DNA of 64,000 nucleotides from Pseudomonas sp. ICMP 561 (GCF_002699985.1 NZ_LKBT01000004.1:124001-188000); one strand, 5' to 3'. Positions 48,290 through 57,355 are shown, numbered from the stretch's first letter. Notes: generated by a model from the letters alone, not told the origin. Program-made: numbers and translations.

Positions 48290-48317
48290 ATGTCGCAATC
48301 AGACCAGAGCTTTGCCC
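48290..48317 (-). other. Duplicate of the 3' end of alaC
   Basis: These 28 bases match 48744-48771, which cover the last codons, stop and near-downstream of alaC, with two differences. Each copy is flanked on its left by a C/G-rich terminator hairpin. The pair brackets a 426-base block that holds the small gene at 48489-48698. Confidence 0.75.
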
Positions 48318-48488
48318 ATACATATCCAACAGATGCGGCCAGTCGCCACTGTCATTTCTGACAGTTACGCCGAGGCTAGTCTCAGCGGTAAGATCGCTTC
48401 GTCAAGGAGTTGGTTTCGGTCATGAGGTCTCTTGATTTTGGGCAGAAGTTATGTGCCCGCCATCGTGAAGGAATATGAGGTCATGACA

Positions 48489-48698
48489 ATGGGTAAGAAC
48501 GTTGAAATCCAGAAAAAAGACGGGAAGTCGTTTCTGGTACTGGAAAATATCCCGAGCCAGGAAGCGCTCAAATACATCAACAAGGGCGATTATCTTGCCA
48601 CTGTCGGAAGCACTACTCGATATGTGATTAGCTATCGAGAGTTCGAGCAAAGTGATGGCTTTATGAGAATCACAATTGGTCTTGCGCACGCTGATTGA
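48489..48698 (+). CDS. Small hypothetical protein
   Basis: A 69-residue protein (MGKNVEIQKKDGKSFLVLEN and on) that I do not recognise. It is basic-acidic mixed, soluble, with a likely beta-rich pattern (SFLVLEN, YLATVGSTTRYVISY). The ATG at 48489 has TGAGG eight bases upstream; the ATG at 48483 and earlier starts are alternatives. GC content is lower than in neighbouring genes. It is isolated between two terminators and within a duplicated 3' end of alaC, so it was probably acquired. A short frame of 18 codons (48422-48478) lies just before it. Confidence 0.6.
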   Translation: MGKNVEIQKKDGKSFLVLENIPSQEALKYINKGDYLATVGSTTRYVISYREFEQSDGFMRITIGLAHAD

Positions 48699-48707
48699 GG
48701 TCACGCG

Positions 48708-48738
48708 TCAACATCCCCCTCTTGCAGGGGGATGTTTT
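48708..48738 (+). terminator. Rho-independent terminator after the small gene
   Basis: Stem acatccccc / gggggatgt with loop tcttgca, followed by TTTT on the plus strand. It ends the small gene and faces the end of alaC. Confidence 0.83.
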
Positions 48739-48752
48739 GCTTCATGTCGCAA

Positions 48753-49973
48753 TCAGACCACAACTTTGCCCGGCAACTGCCCATCCGCCCGGAACATCCC
48801 GCGAATGCCACGCACGGCCTGGCGAATCCGGTCCTGATTCTCGATCAGCGCGAAGCGCACGTGATCATCGCCGTACTCACCAAAACCGACACCCGGCGAA
48901 ACACAGACCTTGGCTTCGGCGAGCAGCTTCTTGGCGAATTCCAGTGAACCAAGGTGGGCGTAGGCGGGTGGAATTTTGGCCCAGACGTACATAGACGCTT
49001 TTGGATTCTCGACCATCCAGCCCAGTTCATGGAGACCTTTGACCAACACGTTACGACGCTGGCGATACTGCTCGGCAATATCGAGCACGCATTGCTGATC
49101 GCCTTCCAGTGCAGCAATGGCCGCGACCTGCAGCGGTGTGAATGTGCCGTAGTCGTGGTAGCTCTTGATCCGCGCCAGAGCGTTGACCAGCTCCGGGTTG
49201 CCGACCATGAAGCCGATTCGCCAGCCCGCCATGTTGTAACTTTTGGACAGGGTGAAGAACTCGACAGCGATGTCTTTGGCGCCCGGCACCTGCATGATCG
49301 ACGGGGCTTTCCAGCCGTCGTAGACGATGTCGGCGTAGGCGAGGTCGTGAACCACCAACACGTCGTATTGCTTGGCCAGCGCAACCACGCGCTCGAAGAA
49401 ATCCAGTTCCACGCACTGCGCGGTCGGGTTGGACGGGAAGCCGAGGATCATCATTTTCGGCTTGGGGATCGAGCCGCGAATGGCTTTTTCCAGCTCGGCG
49501 AAGAAGTCCACACCGGGAATCAGTGGCACCGAACGCACTTGGGCGCCAGCAATCACCGCGCCGTAGATATGAATCGGATAGCTCGGGTTCGGTACCAATA
49601 CCGTGTCGCCCTGGTCGAGGGTGGCGAGCATCAAGTGCGCCAGACCTTCCTTCGAGCCGATGGTGACGATGGCCTCTTCTTCCGGGTCGATATCGACGTC
49701 GTAGCGTTTTTTGTACCAGTTGGAAATCGCCCGACGCAGACGCGGAATGCCACGCGAAGTCGAGTAGCCGTGAGTGTCTTCACGCTGGGCGACGGTAACG
49801 AGTTTTTCGACGATGTGCGGTGGGGTTGGCCCGTCGGGATTACCCATGCTCAAGTCGATGATGTCTTCACCACGACGGCGCGCGGCCATTTTCAGCTCGG
49901 CGGTGATATTGAAGACATAAGGGGGGAGTCGATCGATCCGCGCAAAACGGCGCGGCGAAGGTAGGTCTGCCAT
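48753..49973 (-). CDS. alaC: Alanine transaminase AlaC
   Basis: A 406-residue class I/II PLP aminotransferase. The start region [20 protein letters not shown] and [21 protein letters not shown] closely follow E. coli AlaC, which makes alanine from pyruvate and glutamate. The PLP lysine is in [18 protein letters not shown], and [17 protein letters not shown] precedes it. The ATG at 49973 has GAGG upstream. It could alternatively be annotated as another glutamate-pyruvate aminotransferase; the AlaC assignment is by whole-length similarity as I read it. Confidence 0.88.
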   Translation of the reverse strand: MADLPSPRRFARIDRLPPYVFNITAELKMAARRRGEDIIDLSMGNPDGPTPPHIVEKLVTVAQREDTHGYSTSRGIPRLRRAISNWYKKRYDVDIDPEEEAIVTIGSKEGLAHLMLATLDQGDTVLVPNPSYPIHIYGAVIAGAQVRSVPLIPGVDFFAELEKAIRGSIPKPKMMILGFPSNPTAQCVELDFFERVVALAKQYDVLVVHDLAYADIVYDGWKAPSIMQVPGAKDIAVEFFTLSKSYNMAGWRIGFMVGNPELVNALARIKSYHDYGTFTPLQVAAIAALEGDQQCVLDIAEQYRQRRNVLVKGLHELGWMVENPKASMYVWAKIPPAYAHLGSLEFAKKLLAEAKVCVSPGVGFGEYGDDHVRFALIENQDRIRQAVRGIRGMFRADGQLPGKVVV

Positions 49974-50097
49974 GGAGGCCTCAGATACGTAAGCGCCCGG
50001 AACCGTCCGAGCGACGTTGGCCACTGCGGTGACCAGCGCTGAAGATAAGGGCGCTGCTGGCGTTTTGTCTACAGGGATTTTCAGACCGCCCTATTCC

Positions 50098-50187
50098 CTG
50101 TAGGAGTGAGCTTGCTCGCGATGCGCTGTGTCATTCAGACAATTATCATCTGACTAGACGCCATCGCGAGCAAGCTCACTCCTACAG
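50098..50187. repeat. REP-type inverted repeat supplying the stop of the TraX-family gene
   Basis: Arms ctgtaggagtgagcttgctc and gagcaagctcactcctacag. The outer right end overlaps the stop codon of the TraX-family gene (TAG within ctgtag on the minus strand, 50182-50184). Confidence 0.88.
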
Positions 50188-50949
50188 GGGGGCGGGTGTG
50201 ATCCATATTGCCAATATCTCCCGCAACCCCAACAACACCAGAAAGTGCGCGGGATAGATCGCGTATGCCCAGCGCCGCATCGGTTTGACCGGGAATGTCA
50301 GACGGCGACGCAGCAATGCCAATCCGAGCATGGGTGCGGTCAGGCAAACCATCAGCGAACCGATGGAGATCGGATCACCCCAGGCGGCCCCAGCAAACAT
50401 CTGCGGCCAGGCATTGCTCGCCACGCAAATCACGCCCGGCAACAAGGCGAACCAGAGCGGCCGATGCAGCACAAGCAGAAGCGCCAGCGGCAGCAGTGTG
50501 CCAAAGAAACCAAACATCAGGTATTTGTGAAAAAGTGCGGCGATCAGCAGCGAACCCAGTGCCATCAATCGTGTTGCAGGCAATCGGTGTCGCCAGCCTT
50601 GGGCGATCAGCAAACCGAGCACCAGCGTCGGCAATACGTTCAGCGTATGGGCGTCATCCGCCATGTACAGCCGATAGGGCAGCTCGGCCAGTACCGCGAA
50701 CAAGAGCATCCATCCCAGATAACGCCACTGCACTTTGGGGTCAGGAAACAGCGCGGATTTGCGACCCAGATTGGCCGCAATCGCCAGACAGAACCAAGGG
50801 AATGCCAGGCGGCCCGGGACGTACAGCAGATCTATCGACCAGCCGACATAGCGCAAGTGGTCGAGTACCATGGCCAGCATCGCCAGCCACTTGAGCAAGT
50901 CGAGCGCCTTGTCGCGTCCGGGCAGGTAAGGCGGGTTCGAAAGATCCAT
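50182..50949 (-). CDS. TraX-family membrane protein
   Basis: A 255-residue integral membrane protein of the TraX family (PF05857), with about eight hydrophobic segments. The first, KWLAMLAMVLDHLRYV, and YAIYPAHFLVLLGL near the end are typical. In F plasmids TraX N-acetylates pilin; chromosomal relatives in Pseudomonas are of unknown function and resemble acyltransferase-3 proteins. No conjugation genes are nearby. The gene ends in a REP element that provides its stop, so the C-terminus may be slightly altered from the ancestor. Confidence 0.87.
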   Translation of the reverse strand: MDLSNPPYLPGRDKALDLLKWLAMLAMVLDHLRYVGWSIDLLYVPGRLAFPWFCLAIAANLGRKSALFPDPKVQWRYLGWMLLFAVLAELPYRLYMADDAHTLNVLPTLVLGLLIAQGWRHRLPATRLMALGSLLIAALFHKYLMFGFFGTLLPLALLLVLHRPLWFALLPGVICVASNAWPQMFAGAAWGDPISIGSLMVCLTAPMLGLALLRRRLTFPVKPMRRWAYAIYPAHFLVLLGLREILAIWITPAPL

Positions 50950-51002
50950 ATCTCTCCAGCGTTTTGGGGGTTCTTCGCAACGAGGCCGGTTTAATATCAG
51001 CC

Positions 51003-51092
51003 CTGTAGGAGCGCGCTTGCCCGCGATGGCGTCAGGTCAATCAACATCTTTGTCGGCTAACCTGACGCCATCGCGGGCAAGCGCGCTCCTAC
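51003..51092. repeat. REP-type inverted repeat
   Basis: Arms ctgtaggagcgcgcttgccc and gggcaagcgcgctcctac between the divergent TraX-family gene and ltaE. The loop halves are also complementary (gatggcgtcaggt / acctgacgccatc), making a long hairpin. Confidence 0.88.
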
Positions 51093-51179
51093 CAAAGCTA
51101 TCTGCAACAAGGCAGCTAATGACCAAGCCCTGCGATCTTCGCTACAGTGCGCAGCATAATCAATGACAAGGATTCGGCC

Positions 51180-52220
51180 ATGACCGATAAAAGCCAGCAG
51201 TTTGCCAGTGATAACTATTCGGGCATCTGTCCTGAAGCCTGGGCTGCGATGGAACAGGCTAACCACGGCCATCAACGTGCGTATGGCGATGACGAATGGA
51301 CCGCGCGTGCCTCGGATCAATTCCGTAAATTATTTGAAACCGACTGTGAAGTGTTCTTCGCCTTCAACGGCACGGCGGCCAACTCAATGGCCCTGTCTTC
51401 GTTGTGCCAGAGCTATCACAGCGTTATCTGCTCGGAAACCGCTCACGTCGAAACTGACGAGTGCGGCGCTCCGGAGTTCTTCTCCAACGGCTCCAAGCTG
51501 CTCACTGCACGCAGCGAACAGGGCAAGCTGACGCCTGAGTCGATCCGCGAAGTGGCGCTCAAACGTCAGGATATTCACTACCCGAAACCTCGGGTCGTGA
51601 CCCTGACCCAAGCCACCGAAGTCGGCAGTGTTTACCAGCCAGAAGAACTCAAGGCGATCAGCGCAACCTGCAAAGAGTTGAATCTGAATCTGCACATGGA
51701 CGGCGCGCGATTTGCCAACGCCTGTGCATTTATCGAGTGTTCACCCGCTGAGCTGACCTGGAAGGCGGGTGTCGATGTGCTGTGCTTTGGTGGCACCAAG
51801 AACGGCATGGCGGTGGGCGAGGCGATTCTGTTCTTCAACCACAAGCTGGCTGAAGACTTTGATTACCGTTGCAAGCAGGCCGGGCAACTGGCGTCGAAGA
51901 TGCGCTTCCTTTCAGCACCCTGGGTTGGGCTGCTGGAAGGTGATGCCTGGCTCAAACACGCCAATCATGCCAACCATTGCGCGCAATTGCTGGCGTCGCT
52001 GGTGAAGGATATTCCGGGTGTTGAACTGATGTTCCCGGTGCAGGCCAATGGTGTGTTTCTGCAATTGTCACAACCTGCCATTGCGGCACTGACGGCCAAG
52101 GGCTGGCGCTTCTATACCTTCATCGGCAATGGCGGCGCGCGCTTCATGTGCTCATGGGACACCGAAGAAGCCCGCGTGCGTGAGTTGGCAGCGGATATCC
52201 GGTTGGTGATGGGGGCTTAA
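51180..52220 (+). CDS. ltaE: Low-specificity L-threonine aldolase
   Basis: A 346-residue PLP enzyme cleaving L-threonine or L-allo-threonine to glycine and acetaldehyde, and other beta-hydroxy amino acids. The length equals that of the characterised Pseudomonas enzyme. The PLP lysine is in DVLCFGGTKNGMAVGEA. ETAHVETDECGAPEF and LHMDGARFANA are typical. It provides or consumes glycine beside the sarcosine/GlyA genes, a neighbourhood also seen in P. putida as I recall. Start ATG at 51180. Confidence 0.94.
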   Translation: MTDKSQQFASDNYSGICPEAWAAMEQANHGHQRAYGDDEWTARASDQFRKLFETDCEVFFAFNGTAANSMALSSLCQSYHSVICSETAHVETDECGAPEFFSNGSKLLTARSEQGKLTPESIREVALKRQDIHYPKPRVVTLTQATEVGSVYQPEELKAISATCKELNLNLHMDGARFANACAFIECSPAELTWKAGVDVLCFGGTKNGMAVGEAILFFNHKLAEDFDYRCKQAGQLASKMRFLSAPWVGLLEGDAWLKHANHANHCAQLLASLVKDIPGVELMFPVQANGVFLQLSQPAIAALTAKGWRFYTFIGNGGARFMCSWDTEEARVRELAADIRLVMGA

Positions 52221-52237
52221 CGCGCGATGCAATTCCG

Positions 52238-52313
52238 GTAGGAGCCAACTTGTTGGCGATGCTGGCGACGCGGTGTGTCAGATGCGCCGCCTCGCGAACA
52301 AGTTCGCTCCTAC
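52238..52313. repeat. REP-type inverted repeat, aacttgtt family
   Basis: Arms gtaggagccaacttgttggc and gcgaacaagttcgctcctac between the convergent ltaE and ZapA-like genes. Confidence 0.83.
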
Positions 52314-52326
52314 CTGTGTATTCGAA

Positions 52327-52629
52327 TCAGCCCTGCGCAATCGTCTTCGAAATCGCTTCCACCGTCGCATCGACCTTCTCGCGGCAGAGGTCCAGCTCGA
52401 CCTGATGTTGCTGTTTGAGCTCGATCTGCTGCGAACACAGGTTAAGGGCGGCCAGCACCAGCAGGCGGTCGCCAATCAGCGTCGGGTATTTGCGCTTGGT
52501 ATCGGCCAGCGATGCGCGCAGCAATGCGGTGGCTTGCTGCAGGGTTTGCTCTTCACCGGCCGGGGCCTTGATCGAATAGTCGTTGCCGAGAATCGAAACG
52601 ACCGTCACCCCGTTTCTGTCAGTGCTCAT
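52327..52629 (-). CDS. ZapA-family protein, probable paralogue
   Basis: A 100-residue protein with the ZapA layout: a small N-terminal domain (VTVVSILGNDYSIKAPAGEEQTLQQATALL) and a C-terminal helix for coiled-coil tetramers. The central IGDRLLVLAALNLC corresponds to the conserved ZapA helix. ZapA bundles FtsZ at the division site. The sequence differs clearly from the main P. aeruginosa ZapA as I remember it, and the usual neighbours (6S RNA, ygfA) are absent. It is therefore likely a second copy. It overlaps the coiled-coil gene by four bases (ATGA). Confidence 0.82.
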   Translation of the reverse strand: MSTDRNGVTVVSILGNDYSIKAPAGEEQTLQQATALLRASLADTKRKYPTLIGDRLLVLAALNLCSQQIELKQQHQVELDLCREKVDATVEAISKTIAQG

Positions 52630-52859
52630 GCGCTGACTGCGCTTGCGCTGGTCGCACGGTCAACAAGGGCCTGAATCCGCGCCGCAGTGGCACCTTGTTT
52701 CTCTTCCTGCTCCATCAGACTCAGTTGCAGACTGTCGTTGTCATCCCTGGCTTGGGCCAGCTCCGTGCTGAGCTGAGCGTTTGTGCTTTGCAGTTGCTGG
52801 TTTTGTTGCACCAGATCGCTGACGAGTTGTTCCAACTGGCTAAGGGATGCTTCCAACAT
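52626..52859 (-). CDS. Small coiled-coil protein (TIGR02449/ZapB-like)
   Basis: A 77-residue protein that is almost entirely a coiled coil (LEASLSQLEQLVSDLVQQNQ, then QLQSTNAQLSTELAQ and so on with regular Leu spacing). Proteins of this type sit directly upstream of zapA in Pseudomonas and resemble ZapB in size and structure. Coupled to the ZapA-like gene by an ATGA overlap, suggesting a complex. Start at 52859; an upstream in-frame start is possible but not supported. Confidence 0.8.
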   Translation of the reverse strand: MLEASLSQLEQLVSDLVQQNQQLQSTNAQLSTELAQARDDNDSLQLSLMEQEEKQGATAARIQALVDRATSASAVSA

Positions 52860-53274
52860 TTTGATTTCTCTAGCAAATTTCAACGGGCGCACACCTTAAA
52901 GAAAAGTCACTGCGCATACCAGTTAAGCCACTTAAATAACGGCGTTCTGGCGCGCTGCGTCCTCCCTGAAGGCAAGTGCATAAACAGGCCCTGTTGACTG
53001 TGATTTTCCGATCTGGTTCCTGCTGCTCGTCAGTCTGGCCGGACCGAGAAAACATGTCGCCTTCGATATTTCAGAGTTTTTAACCCAAGGCCCCGTAAAC
53101 TTTGCCTTTCAATGACTTGCATGGCTTTTTGCTATATCGAAAAGAGCCTGCGACCTTACGCCACGCCTGATTTCAGTGTGGCGGCCTCAAGTCCCTCAGC
53201 CTGTAACCGATAGGCATCACCACCTCTTCTATTCAATTCAACGCAAGGAATGCGCTTCTTCTATTGGAAAACCC
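52860..53274. other. Intergenic region without a recognised gene
   Basis: About 415 bases between the divergent coiled-coil gene and the chemoreceptor. It contains a modest hairpin (cgccac...gtggcg, 53159-53183) and T-rich stretches but no REP element, no convincing reading frame and no small RNA that I can recognise. Confidence 0.5.
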
Positions 53275-54900
53275 ATGTCATTACGCACCATGAATATCGC
53301 GCCCCGCGCGTTTCTAGGCTTCGCCTTGATCGGCACCCTTATGTTGGTCCTCGGCGTTTTTGCGCTGTCGCAGATGAGCAAGATCCGTGACGCAGGCGAT
53401 GAAATCGCCAAAAGCAGCGTTCCCAGCATCCAGAGTCTGGACCGACTCACCGAAATCAGCATTCGCCTGCGCGTTCTTTCCTATCGTCTACTGATCAACC
53501 GCGAACCGGACATTCAGAGCAAAACCATCGATTTGTTCGCCATGCGTAACAAGCAAATCACTGACGCCCAGGCTGTCTATGAGACATTCATTGCCTCTCC
53601 TGAAGAGCAGACCGCTTACAACCAATACGTGCGATTGCTGGGCGATTACCGCCAGCTAGAGGAGCGCATTAAAAACCTGAGTCGTGCTGGCAAGATTGAT
53701 GAATTAGGAAAATTGCTCAATGAAGAAACGCTGGCTAACTCCGATCAGATGAACGCAGCGCTGGCCAAGCTGGTCGAGATCAATGCCAGGCAACTGAGTG
53801 ATACCAACAAAAACGCAGCCGGGCAGTATGCGTCGGCATTCACCCTGGTGGTGGGTCTGCTGATCGCCACCACGATCCTGACCATTCTGTTCGCCTGGCT
53901 GTTGACCCGCAGTATCACGCAGCCAATTGCTTCAGCGCTTGAAGCCGCCGAAACCATCGCCGAGGGTAATCTGACTCGCCCGATCAAAGCCGACGGTACT
54001 GACGAAGCCGGTCGTTTGCTCGCCGCCATGCAAAAAATGCAGGAAAAGCTGCGTGACACATTGACGCGTATTTCGGGTTCCGCCACCCAGCTTGCTTCTG
54101 CTGCTGAAGAGTTGAATGCGGTGACCGACGAAAGCGCTCGTGGCCTGGCTGAGCAGAACAACGAAATCGAACAAGCCGCTACTGCTGTCAACCAGATGAC
54201 CAGTGCCGTGGAAGAAGTGGCGCGTAATGCGGTCAGTACTTCTGAAGCCTCGAAAAACGCCACTGCATCGGCGGGCGACGGTCGTGATCTGGTTCAGGAA
54301 ACGGTCAATGCCATCGAACGCATGAGCGGTGACGTGCAGAGCACTGCAACACTGATCGGTAATCTGGCTGAAGAGTCCCGTGACATCGGCAAAGTGCTGG
54401 ATGTGATTCGCGGTCTGGCTGACCAGACCAACCTGCTGGCCCTCAACGCTGCCATCGAAGCGGCGCGTGCCGGTGAAGCCGGTCGTGGTTTTGCCGTGGT
54501 CGCGGACGAAGTGCGTGCCTTGGCGCATCGTACTCAGCAGTCCACCAGCGAAATCGAACGCATGATCGGCAGCATTCAAGGTGGCACTGAACAGGCAGTC
54601 AGCTCAATGCGTAACAGTACTGAGCGTGCTGAGTCGACCCTCAGCATCGCCAAAGGCGCAGGCCTGGCGCTGGACACCATCAACACCGCTGTAGTGGAAA
54701 TCAACGAGCGCAACCTGGTGATTGCCAGTGCCGCCGAAGAGCAGGCTCAAGTGGCTCGTGAAGTGGACCGCAACCTGGTGAACATCCGTGATCTGTCGGC
54801 CCAGTCGTCTGACGGTGCCACCCAGACCAGTGCCGCCAGCAGCGAGCTGACCCGGTTGGCGGTTGACCTGAACGGCATGGTTTCAAGGTTTAGTTTGTAA
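53275..54900 (+). CDS. Methyl-accepting chemotaxis protein
   Basis: A 541-residue transmembrane chemoreceptor. TM1 lies at about residues 12-33 and TM2 at about 187-210; between them is a helical periplasmic domain of the four-helix-bundle type (4HB_MCP). A HAMP domain follows ([20 protein letters not shown]), then the signalling domain with the highly conserved hairpin [20 protein letters not shown]. No C-terminal pentapeptide for CheR is present. The ligand cannot be read from sequence. Its position next to betaine and threonine metabolism makes an amino acid or quaternary amine possible. Start at 53275 with GGA upstream. Confidence 0.93.
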   Translation: MSLRTMNIAPRAFLGFALIGTLMLVLGVFALSQMSKIRDAGDEIAKSSVPSIQSLDRLTEISIRLRVLSYRLLINREPDIQSKTIDLFAMRNKQITDAQAVYETFIASPEEQTAYNQYVRLLGDYRQLEERIKNLSRAGKIDELGKLLNEETLANSDQMNAALAKLVEINARQLSDTNKNAAGQYASAFTLVVGLLIATTILTILFAWLLTRSITQPIASALEAAETIAEGNLTRPIKADGTDEAGRLLAAMQKMQEKLRDTLTRISGSATQLASAAEELNAVTDESARGLAEQNNEIEQAATAVNQMTSAVEEVARNAVSTSEASKNATASAGDGRDLVQETVNAIERMSGDVQSTATLIGNLAEESRDIGKVLDVIRGLADQTNLLALNAAIEAARAGEAGRGFAVVADEVRALAHRTQQSTSEIERMIGSIQGGTEQAVSSMRNSTERAESTLSIAKGAGLALDTINTAVVEINERNLVIASAAEEQAQVAREVDRNLVNIRDLSAQSSDGATQTSAASSELTRLAVDLNGMVSRFSL

Positions 54901-54949
54901 GCGCTGATACCCGGCCCATAGGAATCAGATTCCGGGGCTGTGAATACCT

Positions 54950-55106
54950 GTGGGAGATTCTATGTTCACCTGCAATCCCGTAGGACCGGCTTTAGCCGGG
55001 AGGGCGGTATTACTAGCGAAGGATATTTAGCGAATGTCCCGACGTCCTCCCGGCTAAAGCGGAACGCCGCCCGGCCGGTCCTACGGAATAGCGCGGTCTA
55101 TGTGGG
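54950..55106. repeat. Composite REP element, inverted copy of 856-1012
   Basis: Begins gtgggagattctatgttcac, then a gtaggaccggctttagccgg palindrome whose right arm carries the same extra cggaacgccgcccgg, and ends tagcgcggtctatgtggga. It is about 97 percent identical to the reverse complement of 856-1012. The rest of 54901-55424 has a lone half site (tgtgggaatgaattcgctcc) and AT-rich DNA with no gene. Confidence 0.88.
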
Positions 55107-55424
55107 AATGAATTCGCTCCCACAGGTCTCTTGCCGTCCCTGATAATGAGTGCTCGATCCCGATACATCCCCTCCTGCAGAGTTAGCTAGAACATTTTGG
55201 AATGACTAAGATAGCCAAACTCATGGCTGTTTTTTAATGCATTGAAAGTTATAGCTTTGTGCAGTTATTTATTTTTTGCGCAGATTAGATACCTGTTAGT
55301 TATGACAGTGACACCGTATTTCCTCCTGTTTAGTATCGCTCTACGTCGACATGAATGAGCCTTTTGCTTTGGCGGCTTTGTGTGATATTTCGTGGCCAAG
55401 TGTCAATTTCAAGAGGGATATGTA

Positions 55425-56132
55425 ATGAGCGTAAAACAGGATGAAAAATCGAATGCCCCGGTCAAGTTGAAAGAGCCCGTTGTGCTGGAGGCTCAGGTGA
55501 TTGATGGTGAGAGCACTATAGACTTCGGGAGTCTTGAGCCGGAAGGCGCTACCTTGGTCGTTGCCTATGACGGCATCAAGACAGGGGATAGAGTCCAGGC
55601 GTGGGGACTGACGCCTCCCAACAACTACGATGAAACGCAAGTCGTTCCGGATAGAGCGATTTCTTTGACCTTCAAGGTGCCTAGAGCGTACTTTAGTGGA
55701 AAGCGGTCTGTAAGTTTTCAGTACTTTCTGCGGGCGGATGATCATAGTGTTATTGCTATATCTGAGGCCGCTCACTATACAGTTACTGATTCAGTTCCGG
55801 AGCCGTTACCTGCTCCGGTTATACAGGAAGCTGTCGCCGACTCCATTGTTGTTTCGAGTCTTCCGATCTCCGGCGCGACACTGCTGGTTGATTATCCGGG
55901 GGCTCAGGCTGGCGACGTTATTACAGCGAGTGCTATGGGTCCAAACAACACGAATCATTCGGAGAGCAAGACTTCAATTGGTTCGGTCCCGATGACATTC
56001 AAGGTGCCCAAGGCCTGGTTTGATAGGGTTCTGGCGGATGGGGGGAGGGCGACAGTGCATTCTTACTATGTCGATCCGGTGAGTGGCGATCCAGGCAATG
56101 CTTCAAGCATGAAGATGTATGGGGTCGAGTGA
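55425..56132 (+). CDS. Protein with two Ig-like repeats, low GC
   Basis: A 235-residue protein without signal peptide. It consists of two related segments of about 100 residues. Each has the pattern ATLxVxYxGxxxGDxVxAxxxxPxN, then xTFKVPxAxF and a Tyr-rich strand (FQYFLRADDHS / HSYYVDPVSGD). This resembles the small Ig-like modules found in long Pseudomonas surface or toxin-associated proteins. The AT-rich flanks and codon choice (many tta, ata, ggt) set it apart from neighbours, which suggests transfer. Start ATG has GAGGG upstream; an earlier GTG at 55392 is possible. Function unknown. Confidence 0.75.
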   Translation: MSVKQDEKSNAPVKLKEPVVLEAQVIDGESTIDFGSLEPEGATLVVAYDGIKTGDRVQAWGLTPPNNYDETQVVPDRAISLTFKVPRAYFSGKRSVSFQYFLRADDHSVIAISEAAHYTVTDSVPEPLPAPVIQEAVADSIVVSSLPISGATLLVDYPGAQAGDVITASAMGPNNTNHSESKTSIGSVPMTFKVPKAWFDRVLADGGRATVHSYYVDPVSGDPGNASSMKMYGVE

Positions 56133-56157
56133 CAGGCTCCCACGCTTTGGATTTCCT

Positions 56158-56233
56158 GTAGGAGCCAACTTGTTAGTGAGGCGTCAGACCTGCTTTGCCA
56201 GGTAAATCGCCTCGCGAACAAGTTCGCTCCTAC
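56158..56233. repeat. REP-type inverted repeat, aacttgtt family
   Basis: Arms gtaggagccaacttgttagt and gcgaacaagttcgctcctac between the Ig-like gene and gbcB (convergent). Confidence 0.82.
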
Positions 56234-56254
56234 CTGTATCAATCGCTCAAACGA

Positions 56255-57355
56255 TTAATATTCGATCCGCACATCCCCCTTCGGAATGCTGCAGCACGAC
56301 AGAATGTAGCCTTCGGCTTCGTCTTCTTCGGTGATCCCGCCGTTGTGCTCCATCTCCACTTCGCCGCTGAGTTTCATCACCTTGCAGGTTCCGCAGATGC
56401 CCATGCCGCAGGCTTTGGGGATCATCAGGCCGAGCTTGGCTGCGGCTGCGTGGACGGTTTCGCCCGGTGCCACGCGGATGCTCTTGCCGGTGTCGGTGAA
56501 TTCCACCTGATGCAAATCCGATGCATCGACTTCCGGTGCGTCAGCAGCGATTTCCGCTTGTTCCACAGCATCGGCACGGGCTTCGGGAGGCGTCGCGCCG
56601 AACGATTCCTCATGGTATTGCGCCATGTTGAAACCGTTGGCTTCCAGCAGGCGTTTGACGGCCGTCATGTAAGGCGTCGGGCCGCAGCAGAACACCTCGC
56701 GCTCCATGAAGTCCGGCACCATCAGCTCTAGCATCTTCTGATTCAGATACCCGCGATAACCGGCCCAGGGCTCGCCGAGACCGTGCTTTTCGCAAATCAG
56801 GTGCAGGCTGAAGTTATCGATCCGCGACGCCATGTGTTCCAGTTCACGGTGATAAATGATGTCTTTGGGGGTGCGGGCGCTGTGCACGAACACCATGTCG
56901 ACGTTGGCGTTGGTGTCGTAGAACCAGCGCGCCATGGACATCACCGGCGTGATGCCGACGCCGCCACTCAGGTAGAGGATTTTCGGGTTCGGGAAGTCGA
57001 TAGCGTTAAACAGCCCGACCGGACCGTGGACCGCCAGCTCCTGACCTTCATGCAGCGTGTCGTGCAGATAGTTGGAAACCTTGCCGCCAGGCACGCGCTT
57101 GATGGTGACCGAGAAGCTGTAAGGCACCGAAGGCGAGCTGGAAATGGTGTACGAGCGCATCACCGGCACGCCTTCGATTTCAAGCTCCAGGGTCACGAAC
57201 TGACCGGGCTTGAAGAAGAACATGATCGGCTGGTCAGCCATGAAACAGAAGGTGCGCACGTCCCAGGTTTCCTGGATCACTTTGACGACGCGAACCAGGT
57301 GACGGCCGTTCGCCCATGTCTGGGTATTTACCGGGCTCAGGAAGCTTTGGGACAT
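56255..57355 (-). CDS. gbcB: Glycine betaine demethylase reductase subunit GbcB
   Basis: A 366-residue electron-transfer protein with an FAD-binding ferredoxin-reductase domain (MRSYTISSSPSVPYSFSVTI for flavin, YLSGGVGITPVMSMARW for NAD) and a C-terminal plant-type 2Fe-2S domain (CGMGICGTC, then LSCC). It feeds electrons to GbcA, which demethylates glycine betaine to dimethylglycine and formaldehyde. Start ATG at 57355 gives the normal length. It is divergent from gbcA. The pair is activated by GbdR in P. aeruginosa; gbdR is not in the window. Confidence 0.94.
   Translation of the reverse strand: MSQSFLSPVNTQTWANGRHLVRVVKVIQETWDVRTFCFMADQPIMFFFKPGQFVTLELEIEGVPVMRSYTISSSPSVPYSFSVTIKRVPGGKVSNYLHDTLHEGQELAVHGPVGLFNAIDFPNPKILYLSGGVGITPVMSMARWFYDTNANVDMVFVHSARTPKDIIYHRELEHMASRIDNFSLHLICEKHGLGEPWAGYRGYLNQKMLELMVPDFMEREVFCCGPTPYMTAVKRLLEANGFNMAQYHEESFGATPPEARADAVEQAEIAADAPEVDASDLHQVEFTDTGKSIRVAPGETVHAAAAKLGLMIPKACGMGICGTCKVMKLSGEVEMEHNGGITEEDEAEGYILSCCSIPKGDVRIEY

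Noticed and set aside
48422-48478. 18-codon frame as a regulatory leader peptide for the small gene
   Set aside because: The ribosome-site spacing (12 bases) is poor and there is no attenuator-like structure; kept only as a remark.
50182-50949. TraX-family gene as a sign of an integrated conjugative plasmid
   Set aside because: No other transfer, replication or integrase gene is in the window; chromosomal TraX-family genes are common in Pseudomonas.
52893-53274. Possible 6S RNA or other small RNA near the ZapA-like gene
   Set aside because: It is on the wrong side of the gene pair for ssrS, and I could not identify the conserved 6S bulge structure.
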